This document shows, piece after piece, positions 1 to 8,229 of a stretch of 63,543 nucleotides of DNA. The translations under genes and the position numbers were made by a program. The notes under the pieces are model-generated. The model was given only the letters and a program-made list of their open reading frames with translations, had not been told where the DNA came from and made no database searches. This DNA is from Cloacibacillus sp. (GTDB lineage Bacteria > Synergistota > Synergistia > Synergistales > Synergistaceae), in assembly GCA_036655895.1 (NCBI GenBank), contig JAVVPF010000017.1, positions 1-63,543 on the forward strand, written 5' to 3'. How positions within the stretch are numbered: the first letter of the stretch is position 1; the number at the start of each line of letters is the position of its first letter.

Positions 1-1608
1 CTGTGCGCTCAAAAATTCTATGTTCTTATCGCGGTGTCTTGTGGCCGCCTCTTCGTAGGTCGCCTGTGCTGTAAGGAGCGTTGCATGCGCCGCGGCTATG
101 GCCTCCGCGCTTGCTTCGTACCTGGCAAGCCGTGATTTAAGCGTCACAAGCTCTTCTTCCGCCGCCTTTGCGCATGAGGCTCGGTTGTGCGCGCGTTCAA
201 GAGCTAGCTCCGCGCCTCCTGCTTCAAGCGCCTCTTGTTTGAGTGCGAAAAGCGCCTTTTTTTCCTCTGCCATTAGGTTTTCAAGCCGTTCTTTTTCACG
301 CGCGCGCTCTCTTGCTCCCGCATCTGCCGTCTTTTGCTGTGCGGCAAGTTCTTCTCGCGCTTTTGTGAGCGCGCGCGCCTCCTCCGCAATTGCCGCGGCG
401 CGCGCCGCCTGCGCCTTTACTTCCGCAAGCTGCGCCTCTTTTGCCGCCTTTTGCGACGGAGCCTCTTTTAGTTCAAGCTCTTCTGCCTTCATCCCCTCAA
501 ACTCTTCGACTGTTTTTTCAATCCGCGCACGCAGCGCGTCGGCCGTTTTTTTATCGTCTTCGATTTCGCGCCTGGCTGCGCCGTGTTTTGCGCGAAGCTC
601 TTCGAGTTCGTCATAGGCTGGAAGTTCAGCCTTTATAGCCGATATTTCGGCGCTTAGCGCAAGGCGCTCCTCTGAACGCGCCTCTTCCGCAGCGCATAGG
701 GCGGAGCACCGCAGCAGCTCAGCGTCGGCCTCTTCAAGACGTTTTTGCGCCGCGCGGAGGTTTTGCAGCGTTCTTTCCCGCGCTTCGGCGCGCGCCTTGG
801 CGGCGTTCAATTCCGCAGTTTCGCCCTCTGCGGCCTCTATTTCGCACAGCAGCTGCCGCTCTGCTTCCTCGTCTTTTTTGATCAGTTCAAAGATCACAGA
901 AAGCGCCTCTTTAGCGGAGGCTGCGGCCGCTTCGCCCAGCGCCTTTTTCTGGCCTTCGCCTGCGGCCTCTACTCCGTTTATATACTGCGTCAGAGACTGC
1001 CTGTGCTGCGCGCACTCACGTTCGCAGAAAGCGGCCTCCTCTTTCAGCCGGTTCTGTAATTTCTGGTAGCGGGTTGTGTCAAGCAGCGTCGAAAGCAGCG
1101 CGCTCCGTTCGTCCGTTGTGGCAAGCAGCATCTTCAGGAACTCGCCCTGCGCTATCATCGCTATCTGTGAGAACTGGTCGCAGCCAAGCCCGAGCAGCTC
1201 TTTTACCGCGCTCGTCACCACGGTTGAGCCGCTTTTGACGGAGCCGTCCGGCAGGCGCAGTTCGGCGGAGGCGTTCTCCGCCGTGAAGCCTTCCCCGCGT
1301 TTTTTAGGCTTCATGAAAGCGGGGCTGCGCCGTACGGTGTACCGCGCCCCGTCGAAGAGAAAGACAAGCTCGGCAAACGTTGGCGTCGCAGCCTCCGCGT
1401 ACTTGCAGCGGAACATCTCGGCGCCGCGCGTCTTTCCGCTTGCCTCGCCGTACAGAGCGTAGGCTATCCCGTCGAAGATGGTCGTCTTTCCCGCGCCTGT
1501 GTCGCCGCAGATAAGATACACCCCGTCTTTGCCGAGCTTTTCCAGGTCTATGACGGTTCGCCCCTTAAACGGCCCGAAGGCCGAGAGCGTAAGTTTGAGC
1601 GGCCTCAC
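1..1608 (-). CDS. sbcC: SbcC exonuclease subunit, ATPase (C-terminal part beyond left edge)
   Basis: This is the N-terminal 536 codons of the SMC/Rad50-like subunit of the SbcCD nuclease, which cleaves DNA hairpins and trims double-strand ends. The frame is open to base 1, so the gene is cut by the window edge. The start is GTG at 1606-1608, overlapping the sbcD stop as GTGA. The first residues read RPLKLTLSAFGPFKG; the Walker A GDTGAGKTT follows near residue 35 and the Q-loop region FSQIAMIAQGEFLK near residue 145. The rest is rich in Ala, Glu, Lys and Arg, as expected for the start of the long coiled coil. The overlap implies translational coupling to sbcD. Identity is secure; the zinc hook and Walker B lie outside the window. 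Confidence 0.95.
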   Translation of the reverse strand, partial: MRPLKLTLSAFGPFKGRTVIDLEKLGKDGVYLICGDTGAGKTTIFDGIAYALYGEASGKTRGAEMFRCKYAEAATPTFAELVFLFDGARYTVRRSPAFMKPKKRGEGFTAENASAELRLPDGSVKSGSTVVTSAVKELLGLGCDQFSQIAMIAQGEFLKMLLATTDERSALLSTLLDTTRYQKLQNRLKEEAAFCERECAQHRQSLTQYINGVEAAGEGQKKALGEAAAASAKEALSVIFELIKKDEEAERQLLCEIEAAEGETAELNAAKARAEARERTLQNLRAAQKRLEEADAELLRCSALCAAEEARSEERLALSAEISAIKAELPAYDELEELRAKHGAARREIEDDKKTADALRARIEKTVEEFEGMKAEELELKEAPSQKAAKEAQLAEVKAQAARAAAIAEEARALTKAREELAAQQKTADAGARERAREKERLENLMAEEKKALFALKQEALEAGGAELALERAHNRASCAKAAEEELVTLKSRLARYEASAEAIAAAHATLLTAQATYEEAATRHRDKNIEFLSAQ

Positions 1609-2738
1609 AGCGCCTCACCCCACACTTCATCTATCAGTCCGGCAAGATATTTCGCCTGTTCTTCCGTTATTTCGGCGCCGTTTTGTTTTTGATAAAGCTC
1701 GCGGAAGAGTTCCACAGGGCTTTTGTCCGCCGCACGCCCTGGGCCTTCGCAGTCGTTTTCCGCGCGCGTGCGAAGGTTGTCGTAGTCAAGACGCATCAGG
1801 TTCGGATATATGACGCGAAGCTTTGCCGCGGCCTCAAAGACGTCCTCTTCGTCCGTAAGAGTGATGTGGAAGTAGTCGTTTCGCGCAAGCCCGCCGTAGA
1901 AGGAGCGTGCGGTGAGCTCTTCGTAGCTTCCGCGTATCTCGCGCATCTCCCGCATGGGCGAAAGCGGCTCCTCACGTATCACGAGCGAACCTTTTTCGCG
2001 CAGCTCCGCTATTGTGACGGATTTTTTGTGAGAGGCCTCCGAAAAGGAGTATTTGAGCGGCGAGCCGCAGTAGCGCACGCGGCCGCCGCAAAGCTGCTGC
2101 GGGCCGTGCAGATGGCCAAGCGCCGTGTAGTCGAAGCGGCTGAAAAGCGCAGCCTCCACGGCCTCTACGCCGCCTGCGGCCATATCCTCCGAGTCACAGC
2201 GCGCGCTTCCTGCGACAAAAAGGTGCGCGACGCAGACGCACCGTTCATTGCAGCAGGCCGCCTCTTTCAATATGCGCTCCGCAGCCTGCCGCGCGTCGTT
2301 TATTTCGTCGTCGGCAAATACCGCGCGCGCCTGCGCCGTCTTCACGAACGGGTACAGGTAAAAGCGCACCGCGCCGAACTCGTCTTCAAGAGTGACACAC
2401 GAAAGCTCCCCAGAAAATACAGGGGAGATATGCACACCGCCGCGAGGCAGGATGCTTGCGCCGAAGGCGAGCCGTTCCGGGCAGTCGTGGTTTCCGCTTA
2501 TTATGAGGACGGTCGTGCCCGTCTGCGAGAGCCTGCTAATGAAACGGTCAAAGAGCGTCACCGCCTCCGCTGGCGGCACAGTTTTATCGTAGACGTCGCC
2601 CGCTATGAGCACAGCCTGCGGCGCTTCGCGCTCTATGATTGCCGTTATCTGATCTAAAATATAACGCTGGTCTTCCAGCATGGAAAACTCGTTGACCCGT
2701 TTGCCGAGGTGAAGGTCTGAGAGATGTATTATTTTCAT
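1605..2738 (-). CDS. sbcD: SbcD exonuclease subunit, metallophosphoesterase
   Basis: Mre11-like nuclease partner of SbcC. The metal-binding motifs of the calcineurin-like phosphoesterase fold are in order: HLSDLHLG near the start, IAGDVYDKTVP near residue 52, ISGNHDCPE near 85 and GHLHGPQ near 210. Length is 377 residues, normal for bacterial SbcD. I place the start at the ATG at 2738 (MKIIHLSDLH), which has GGAGG six bases upstream; an in-frame start six codons earlier lacks that support. The gene is first of an sbcD-sbcC pair joined by a four-base overlap. Confidence 0.95.
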   Translation of the reverse strand: MKIIHLSDLHLGKRVNEFSMLEDQRYILDQITAIIEREAPQAVLIAGDVYDKTVPPAEAVTLFDRFISRLSQTGTTVLIISGNHDCPERLAFGASILPRGGVHISPVFSGELSCVTLEDEFGAVRFYLYPFVKTAQARAVFADDEINDARQAAERILKEAACCNERCVCVAHLFVAGSARCDSEDMAAGGVEAVEAALFSRFDYTALGHLHGPQQLCGGRVRYCGSPLKYSFSEASHKKSVTIAELREKGSLVIREEPLSPMREMREIRGSYEELTARSFYGGLARNDYFHITLTDEEDVFEAAAKLRVIYPNLMRLDYDNLRTRAENDCEGPGRAADKSPVELFRELYQKQNGAEITEEQAKYLAGLIDEVWGEAL

Positions 2739-2821
2739 GAGCGTCCTCCGTAGCAAAAATGCGAATCACAGCAATAAACTATCGCCTAGATTATAACGTA
2801 AACGAAAGCGTCGCGCCGCGC

Positions 2822-2858
2822 TGAAAAAGAGAGCCGCCCGTTGTCGGGCGGCTCCAAA
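2822..2858 (-). terminator. Intrinsic terminator after dctM
   Basis: A perfect 10-bp inverted repeat (2831-2840 with 2845-2854, loop TTGT) is followed on the minus strand by TCTTTTTC. It lies about 35 bases beyond the dctM stop and should end the TRAP transcript before sbcD. Confidence 0.8.
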
Positions 2859-2890
2859 GAGACTGATCGGTAATTATTGTGTGCGCAGGT

Positions 2891-4207
2891 CTACCACGGC
2901 ACGCCCAGTATGAAGTGCGGAAGAGCAAGCACTACCTTCGGGATGTACGCTGTGACGAGCAGCACAGGTATCCAGCAGAGCACCATGAGGGTGAGCGCCG
3001 GCTTCATTATCTCGTTGATAGGCGCGCCTCCGACGCGCCCGCTCAAATAGAGTACAGGGGCCGCCGGCGGCGTTATGCAGCCGAGCGCCGTGTTTACGCC
3101 TACAATGGCGGCGTAGTGGACGGGGTTGAAGCCGAGGTCAAGGATTATCGGCAGCAGTATCGGCGTGGTGAGCACGACGACGCTGATGTCGTCCATCAGC
3201 ATTCCCATCAGCACGAGGAATACGTTTATCATAAGCATGACCACGATTGGGTCTTTTGAAATTGCATAGAAAAGATGCAGCACGCGGCCGGGAAGGTCTT
3301 CAAGTATGTAGAGGCGTGAAAGCATCGAGACGGAGTAGAGCATTATCATTATGACGCCCGTCGTTATCGAGCATTCGACGACGATGTTGAATAGCCCCTT
3401 CCATGAAAGGCCCTTGTAGATGTAGAGCCCTATCGGTATGCAGTAAAGCACCGCGAGCGCCGAGGCCTCCGTCGTCGTCATGATGCCGCCGTAGATGCCG
3501 CCAAGCACCATGATAGGCATGATGAGCGCCGGTATAGCGAGACGGCCGCGTTTCATGAACATGTCCATGCGTTCTTTGCCGCTGCGTTTCTGCTCGACAA
3601 AGACCTCTTTATTGTTGCGGAGCATCCAGACGTTGATGAGGCTGAGCAGGATTATCGTGATTATTCCAGGTCCAATTGTGGAGAGGAAGCAGGCAAGCAC
3701 AGAGATGCCGCTTATCCACGCGAAGATGATGAGCGTCGCGTTCGGCGGTATGAGCAGTCCCAGCAGCGATGCGTTCGCCATCAGCGCGCAGGCGTGGCCC
3801 ATTGGGTAGCCGCCGGCGCGAAGACGCGGGAACATGATTGCGCCGATGCAGGAAAGCGTTGCGCAGGCCGCGCCGCATATAGAGCCGAAGACCGCGCAGG
3901 AGACGACGGCTACGATTCCGAGGCCGCCCTTTATGTGTCCTACGAAAACGTCCACCATGTCTATCAGTTTTTCAGCGATGCGTCCGCGCTCCATGATGCC
4001 GCCGGCCAGTATAAACATAGCGATGGCGATGAGCGAGACGGAATTCATCTGCGTGAAGCCGTACGGCAGCAGCTGCGACGGCGGGTAGCCAACGCCTCCC
4101 ACGCCTCCGAAGAATATAAGCCACGCGCATGAGGCCATGAAGCTTACCGGTACGGGAACTCCTATTGTGAGCGTCAGTATGAGAATCAGCAGGGCGATAT
4201 AGATCAT
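2891..4207 (-). CDS. dctM: TRAP transporter large membrane subunit (DctM family)
   Basis: The 12-helix channel subunit of a tripartite ATP-independent periplasmic transporter, which imports organic acids with sodium. It has 438 residues, almost all hydrophobic segments. Family features include the N-terminal IGVPVPVSFM, GGIMERGRIAEKLIDM near residue 68, FGSICGAACATLSCIGAIMFP in the 110-130 region, and VVLTTPILLPI with NTALGCITPPAAPVLYLSG near the C-terminus. Its ATG overlaps the dctQ stop by four bases. No DctP-type solute-binding protein is encoded beside it, so the substrate cannot be named from this window. Confidence 0.93.
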   Translation of the reverse strand: MIYIALLILILTLTIGVPVPVSFMASCAWLIFFGGVGGVGYPPSQLLPYGFTQMNSVSLIAIAMFILAGGIMERGRIAEKLIDMVDVFVGHIKGGLGIVAVVSCAVFGSICGAACATLSCIGAIMFPRLRAGGYPMGHACALMANASLLGLLIPPNATLIIFAWISGISVLACFLSTIGPGIITIILLSLINVWMLRNNKEVFVEQKRSGKERMDMFMKRGRLAIPALIMPIMVLGGIYGGIMTTTEASALAVLYCIPIGLYIYKGLSWKGLFNIVVECSITTGVIMIMLYSVSMLSRLYILEDLPGRVLHLFYAISKDPIVVMLMINVFLVLMGMLMDDISVVVLTTPILLPIILDLGFNPVHYAAIVGVNTALGCITPPAAPVLYLSGRVGGAPINEIMKPALTLMVLCWIPVLLVTAYIPKVVLALPHFILGVPW

Positions 4208-4794
4208 GCTGCTTCGCCTCCTTTAAAAAGTTTTTTGCCGGCGGAAATCATATCAAGCATGAAATACCAGCTCATTGAAAGCAGCCCGAGGAAAATCGAA
4301 AGATAAACGGTCCAGAGCGGGATGCGCCAGGCGACGGTCTTCGGCAGAGCGACAAAAGTCCCAAGCGGCCCCATGAAGCCGAAGATGAAAAACTCCCAGC
4401 CATACCATGTGAAGAGCAGCGTTACGCTGAAGGTGATAAAGGTGCGTACAAAGGTGAGGACCCTTTTTAAGGTTCCTTCTTTAAGATACGACTGCACGAG
4501 GTCGGCGGATACGTGCGTTCCGGCAAAGGCCCCGTAGCCGGCTCCCATGAAGTATAGCCAGAAGGCGAAGATCTTTATCCATTCCTCATAACCGTAGAGG
4601 TCCATCTCAAACGCGTAGCGCATGATGGTAGCGGCGCTGATGATAATCACCAGAAGCATCGCCATTACAAAACATACTATTGAATAGAAGCTTATCACAA
4701 CTTTGTCAAAGAGATTCGACGGGCGTCTGAGAGAGATAGTCTCTTCCTCTGCAAGCAGCTCCATCATCTCGATGCGTTCTGTAGTTTCAGCCAT
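4204..4794 (-). CDS. dctQ: TRAP transporter small membrane subunit (DctQ family)
   Basis: The four-helix partner of DctM, 196 residues. A cytoplasmic N-terminus of about 28 residues is followed by four hydrophobic segments near residues 30-55, 68-88, 108-130 and 150-175. The motif YGYEEWIKIFAFWLYFMGAG near residue 68 matches the conserved E-W-x(4)-W pattern of DctQ. AAAGGGG precedes the ATG by eight bases. It overlaps dctM by four bases. A weak hairpin (4834-4857) lies between it and the small gene upstream and could attenuate read-through. Confidence 0.9.
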   Translation of the reverse strand: MAETTERIEMMELLAEEETISLRRPSNLFDKVVISFYSIVCFVMAMLLVIIISAATIMRYAFEMDLYGYEEWIKIFAFWLYFMGAGYGAFAGTHVSADLVQSYLKEGTLKRVLTFVRTFITFSVTLLFTWYGWEFFIFGFMGPLGTFVALPKTVAWRIPLWTVYLSIFLGLLSMSWYFMLDMISAGKKLFKGGEAA

Positions 4795-4833
4795 TATAAA
4801 GGCCCCTTTCTTTTAAAAAGACAGTTGGATACA

Positions 4834-4857
4834 GAGGCTGTGAAAATACACAGTCTC
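4834..4857 (-). promoter_or_regulatory. Possible attenuator hairpin upstream of dctQ
   Basis: The arms GAG-x-CTGTG and CACAG-x-CTC enclose a six-base loop. On the minus strand a TCTTTTT run begins roughly 15 bases later. The distance is too long for a standard terminator, so I treat it as possible. Confidence 0.3.
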
Positions 4858-4887
4858 CCTTACGGATAGCCGTCTTTTTCCGGGGCT

Positions 4888-5259
4888 TTATTCCAGTTTT
4901 TTGATTGTGTCGAGGTGGAGTTCTTCCTGAAGATTGTTGGTTGAGAGCGACGAAAGCCGCAGACAGGCGTAGATTTTAGGCGCGTCTGCGCAGAACGAGT
5001 CGGGAAGGAAAAGCCCCGCGCCGTCCTTTGACGCGCGCCGTCCGGCCTGAGCCAGAAAACTGAGCGCGGAGAGTGCAAAGGGAGAATTTTTTTCTAAAAC
5101 GGAAGAAATTGAGGCGGTGGATTCTATCCTTACATCGCCAAAATTAAAGTCGGTGCGGATGTCGTTTAGGCCGTCGAAGCCGGCGACAATGGAGAGAAAT
5201 ATTACGGATACGAGAAGGCAGAGCGCTGATGTCTTAAGAAATCTGGTTTGATGTACCAT
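4888..5259 (-). CDS. Small membrane-anchored protein of unknown function
   Basis: I do not recognise this 123-residue protein. It has a short basic start (MVHQTRFLK), then a hydrophobic stretch at about residues 10-27 that could be a signal anchor or uncleaved signal, and a mixed remainder with no obvious motif and only two cysteines outside the leader. Coding is supported by GAGGGG before the ATG and by a good promoter 70 bases upstream (5329-5357). It precedes dctQ on the same strand, with about 93 bases between, so it may be co-transcribed with the TRAP genes. It is far too short for a DctP binding protein. An accessory role in transport is only a guess from position. Confidence 0.55.
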   Translation of the reverse strand: MVHQTRFLKTSALCLLVSVIFLSIVAGFDGLNDIRTDFNFGDVRIESTASISSVLEKNSPFALSALSFLAQAGRRASKDGAGLFLPDSFCADAPKIYACLRLSSLSTNNLQEELHLDTIKKLE

Positions 5260-5286
5260 TGCCGCATCCCCTCTCTATCCATTTTT

Positions 5287-5303
5287 GGACAACTGATATA
5301 TTA
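5287..5303 (-). promoter_or_regulatory. Motif GGACAACTGATATATTA, copy 1
   Basis: A 17-base word that recurs with one change at 9506-9522. Here it lies in the 5' leader between the 5329-5357 promoter and the unknown 123-residue gene. It forms part of an inverted repeat AACTG...CAGTT (5291-5311). It could be a regulator site; this is inference. Confidence 0.35.
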
Positions 5304-5328
5304 CAACAGTTTCCCTCTTTTGTGTAGG

Positions 5329-5357
5329 ATTATATCCTCTAGGAAGTTGAGTGTAAA
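5329..5357 (-). promoter_or_regulatory. Sigma-70 type promoter for the 123-residue gene (and perhaps dctQM)
   Basis: Read on the minus strand: TTTACA (5352-5357), a 17-base spacer, then a perfect TATAAT (5329-5334). This is one mismatch from consensus with ideal spacing. Confidence 0.65.
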
Positions 5358-5490
5358 GCGAACTTTAATGTATTGCCATTTATGAATTATTGTTATGAAC
5401 GCCCGATAAAAAGTTAAATAGGATTTTTGCGGCTTCGCTGCGATTTTTGCCTCCGCGCGCGGGAGCGTCGCGCGTTACGCGGCGAAGCTG

Positions 5491-6774
5491 TCACAGCGAG
5501 AGCTTCGCCCATTCTGTGCCGCTGACAAAACCGTTTTCCCACAGCGCCGCCATCGTCTCCATGATTCCCCTTTTAAAGCAGTAGGGCTGCGACTTGCCTT
5601 CGTGATAACGCGACATGGAGGAGGCGCCAAGCCACCTGCTGTTTGGGACGGAAGTTGCGCCGGGCGCCGCAAGCACGCGGTGGACGCCAAACTCCACAGC
5701 CAAAGCGCCGCCCTCTTCGCACTGCGCGCGCGCCGCACAAAGCGCCAAATCAAAACGAACGGCGCAGCGGCAGTGCGCCGCGCGCCAACGCGGAGACGAG
5801 GCGTCGCCCGCTTCCAGCGGGCGGCCGTCCAGCGACGAATAGACGGGGCAGAAAGGCGGAGAAAGCTTTGGGAAGGCAAGTTTTTTTATGCCGCTGAGCG
5901 CAGGCTCCATTACGCAGGAGTGCGCCGCGTTAGGCACTCTGAGGCGGTGGTGCGCAATTTTTGCCATCTCCATATCGCGTTCAGCCTTTATCATGGCCTC
6001 CGTTTTGCCGGAGAGGACTACTGAGGTGCCGCTGTTCACCGCGGCTACGGAGAGGCCTTCGTAACGCGCCGCAAGCTGCATGGCACAGCTATAAGAGGCC
6101 TCCATTGCAGTCATGACGCCCCTTTCTTTTATAGCGTCTATTAGCGCCGCGCGGCGGCAGACGAAGCGCAGGATGTCTTCAAAGCATGCCATTTTGGAGA
6201 CGGCCATAGCAGTCAGCTCGCCCAGCGAGTGGGGCAGCATCATATCTGGCGCGGCGCCCCACGCCATATACTGAAAGGCCGCAGCCGCTCCGTAGACGAA
6301 GACGGCTATCTGTTCGTCGGCGCTCGTTCTTGCGCGCCCTCGCGCAAGAAGCGGATAGATCGAAAGCTCCGCCGCGGCGGGTTCTGATGAGACGACCGCC
6401 TCCGCCCTTGTCAGATATTCGCAAAAGACGGGCATGACGCGCGCCAGTTCGCGCGCCGGGACGGGGCCCGATGCGCCCTGCCCTGGAAAGGCGAATATCA
6501 GCGTTGAGGCCCGTGCCGTGGGCTGCGGTTCTTTTAAAAGCAGCGCCGCCTCGCGCGCGCTTGATGAGACTATGGCGCGCCGTAATTTTTTTGCCGGAAC
6601 AAGCAGGCTGTTTTTAGAGATTTCAGAAAGCGAGCGCCGTCCCGAAAGCAGAAGTTCGGCCGCCTCAAAGCAGACTCTTTGAAGTTCAAACGGGCTTTCC
6701 GCCGAAAGCGTCACCGCAAGCGGCGGACTTTCCGTATTATTTTCCGACGCAGAAATTTCCGAATACTTTGTCAA
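5491..6774 (-). CDS. Stand-alone acyltransferase-domain protein (PKS/FabD-like)
   Basis: A 427-residue protein resembling the acyltransferase domain of polyketide synthases, which load malonyl-type units onto a carrier protein. After about 95 residues resembling the linker before PKS acyltransferases comes FAFPGQGAS, then the nucleophile elbow PHSLGE (Ser183; the usual first Gly is Pro), an Arg in FVCRRAALI, and HS at residues 285-286 in VPNAAHSCVMEP, the usual catalytic His context. So the Ser, Arg and His appear intact. The start is TTG at 6774 with GGAGG just upstream, inside the end of mnmE (38-base overlap), suggesting translational coupling. No ketosynthase or carrier protein is nearby. 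Its true substrate is unknown. Assignment to the fold is firm; function is not. Confidence 0.8.
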   Translation of the reverse strand: MTKYSEISASENNTESPPLAVTLSAESPFELQRVCFEAAELLLSGRRSLSEISKNSLLVPAKKLRRAIVSSSAREAALLLKEPQPTARASTLIFAFPGQGASGPVPARELARVMPVFCEYLTRAEAVVSSEPAAAELSIYPLLARGRARTSADEQIAVFVYGAAAAFQYMAWGAAPDMMLPHSLGELTAMAVSKMACFEDILRFVCRRAALIDAIKERGVMTAMEASYSCAMQLAARYEGLSVAAVNSGTSVVLSGKTEAMIKAERDMEMAKIAHHRLRVPNAAHSCVMEPALSGIKKLAFPKLSPPFCPVYSSLDGRPLEAGDASSPRWRAAHCRCAVRFDLALCAARAQCEEGGALAVEFGVHRVLAAPGATSVPNSRWLGASSMSRYHEGKSQPYCFKRGIMETMAALWENGFVSGTEWAKLSL

Positions 6775-8098
6775 GAAGCTCCTCCGCGGCGTCCAGTCCG
6801 AGCAGCGAGGCGAGGTGTCCGCGCGCCTCGGCGAGGCACGAGAGAACGAGGTCGCCGCCCGCCTGAGCCGTAAGCGCGGCCGCCGCCTCTGTCAGCGCGG
6901 ATGCTGCGTTTATCAGGCATTCCATCTGACGGGCGGTTACGGCGCAGCCGCCCGAGAGGCTCTCGCCGCCCGAGACGGAGGCGATGATGAGTTCCTTCAT
7001 CTCCTCTATGCCTGAGCCGGTTGCGGCAGAGACGGATATGACGGGGCTTTTCGGAAATTTCAAGCGCAGGCTCTCTTCGCAGACGACCTGCGGAAGGTCG
7101 CTTTTGTTGAGGACGATCACATGATTTTTGCCGGTGGGCAGCAGCTCCGCGCCGTTTTCTGAAAACGGCTCAGAGCCGTCCAGTATCCAGAGCACTACGT
7201 CCGCCTCCTCCATTGATTTCAGCGAGCGGCGCACGCCCATGGCCTCTATCTCGTCGTCAGTTGCGCGAATGCCAGCCGTGTCTATTATCCTGATCGGCAG
7301 TCCTTTGTGGATGAAGGTCTCTTCGATGCTGTCGCGCGTCGTTCCAGGGGTGGCGGTGACGATGGCGCGGTTTTCGCAAAGCAGCGCGTTCAGCAGCGAG
7401 GATTTTCCAACGTTCGGCCGGCCTATTATCGCGGCGCGCACGCCTTCGCGCAGCAGCATCCCGCTGCGGCAGCGCTGGATGAGCGCGGCGCAGTCGCTAG
7501 AAAGCGCCGTTAGGCGCAAGAGGCTCTCGTCCTTTGTGATGAAGCCTTCGCCCTCCTCGGGAAAATCAAGATCCACCTCAAGCGCGGCGGTGAGTTCCGT
7601 CAGCGCCTCCATGAAATTTTTTATCTCCGAGGTTAGGCTGCCTTGCAGCGAGCGCGCGGAGGCTTTAAGCGCCTCGTCGCTCCTTGCCTTGATTATCCCA
7701 AGCACGGCCTCCGCCTGCGCCAGGTCCATGCGCCCGTTTATGAAGGCGCGGCGCGTGAACTCTCCCGGCAGCGCAAGCCGCGCGCCAAGCCGGCACAGCT
7801 CCGCCACACAGCGCTGCGCCGCTATCAGCCCTCCGTGGCACTGTATCTCCGCGCTCTCCTCGCCAGTGTAGCTCCCGCCGCGCTCAAAACGGACGGCAAG
7901 CGCTTCGTCAAAGGGCTCGCCGTCCGCGCCGCAAAGCGAAACGAGCGTCATATACCTCGCGGGCTGGCTCTCAAAGGGCCGCTTTGATTTGAACATTTTG
8001 CCGGCAAGCGCGGACGACCCGCAGCCGGAGACTCTGACTATTGAAATACCGCTTTCGCCCCAAGCGGTGGCGACGGCGGCTATGATATCTTCTCTCAT
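6737..8098 (-). CDS. mnmE: tRNA uridine-5-carboxymethylaminomethyl modification GTPase MnmE
   Basis: A GTPase that, with MnmG, modifies U34 of certain tRNAs. It is 453 residues long, the usual size. The N-terminal folate-binding domain begins MREDIIAAVATAWGESGISI; the G domain has GRPNVGKSSLLNALL (G1), the DTAG motif and NKSD (G4); and the protein ends in FCVGK, the C-terminal Cys-x-Gly-Lys signature. GGAGCGAG lies upstream of the ATG. mnmG is not in the window. The acyltransferase-like gene starts within its last codons. Confidence 0.97.
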   Translation of the reverse strand: MREDIIAAVATAWGESGISIVRVSGCGSSALAGKMFKSKRPFESQPARYMTLVSLCGADGEPFDEALAVRFERGGSYTGEESAEIQCHGGLIAAQRCVAELCRLGARLALPGEFTRRAFINGRMDLAQAEAVLGIIKARSDEALKASARSLQGSLTSEIKNFMEALTELTAALEVDLDFPEEGEGFITKDESLLRLTALSSDCAALIQRCRSGMLLREGVRAAIIGRPNVGKSSLLNALLCENRAIVTATPGTTRDSIEETFIHKGLPIRIIDTAGIRATDDEIEAMGVRRSLKSMEEADVVLWILDGSEPFSENGAELLPTGKNHVIVLNKSDLPQVVCEESLRLKFPKSPVISVSAATGSGIEEMKELIIASVSGGESLSGGCAVTARQMECLINAASALTEAAAALTAQAGGDLVLSCLAEARGHLASLLGLDAAEELLDKVFGNFCVGK

Positions 8099-8165
8099 GG
8101 ATCTCGCTCCGATTTATATAAAAGTCACTTAATGATAAACCATACGACGCGCGCGGTAAATCAGT

Positions 8166-8200
8166 GAAAAGAAAAAGCCGGAGGCGAGAGCCCCCGGCTT
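8166..8200 (-). terminator. Intrinsic terminator after the aminotransferase gene
   Basis: An 11-bp stem with one G-T pair and a TCTC loop (8175-8200) is followed on the minus strand by TTTTTCTTTT. It sits about 30 bases past the aminotransferase stop and separates it from mnmE. Confidence 0.85.
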
Positions 8201-8229
8201 TGAAAATTTTATTTGGTCGCGCGGATGTT

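Noticed and set aside
1683-2657. A 324-codon plus-strand frame across sbcD
   Set aside because: Antisense to sbcD, which has all phosphoesterase motifs and a good ribosome site.
7128-7871. A 247-codon, Ser-rich plus-strand frame across mnmE
   Set aside because: Antisense shadow; low-complexity Ser/Arg content and no ribosome site.
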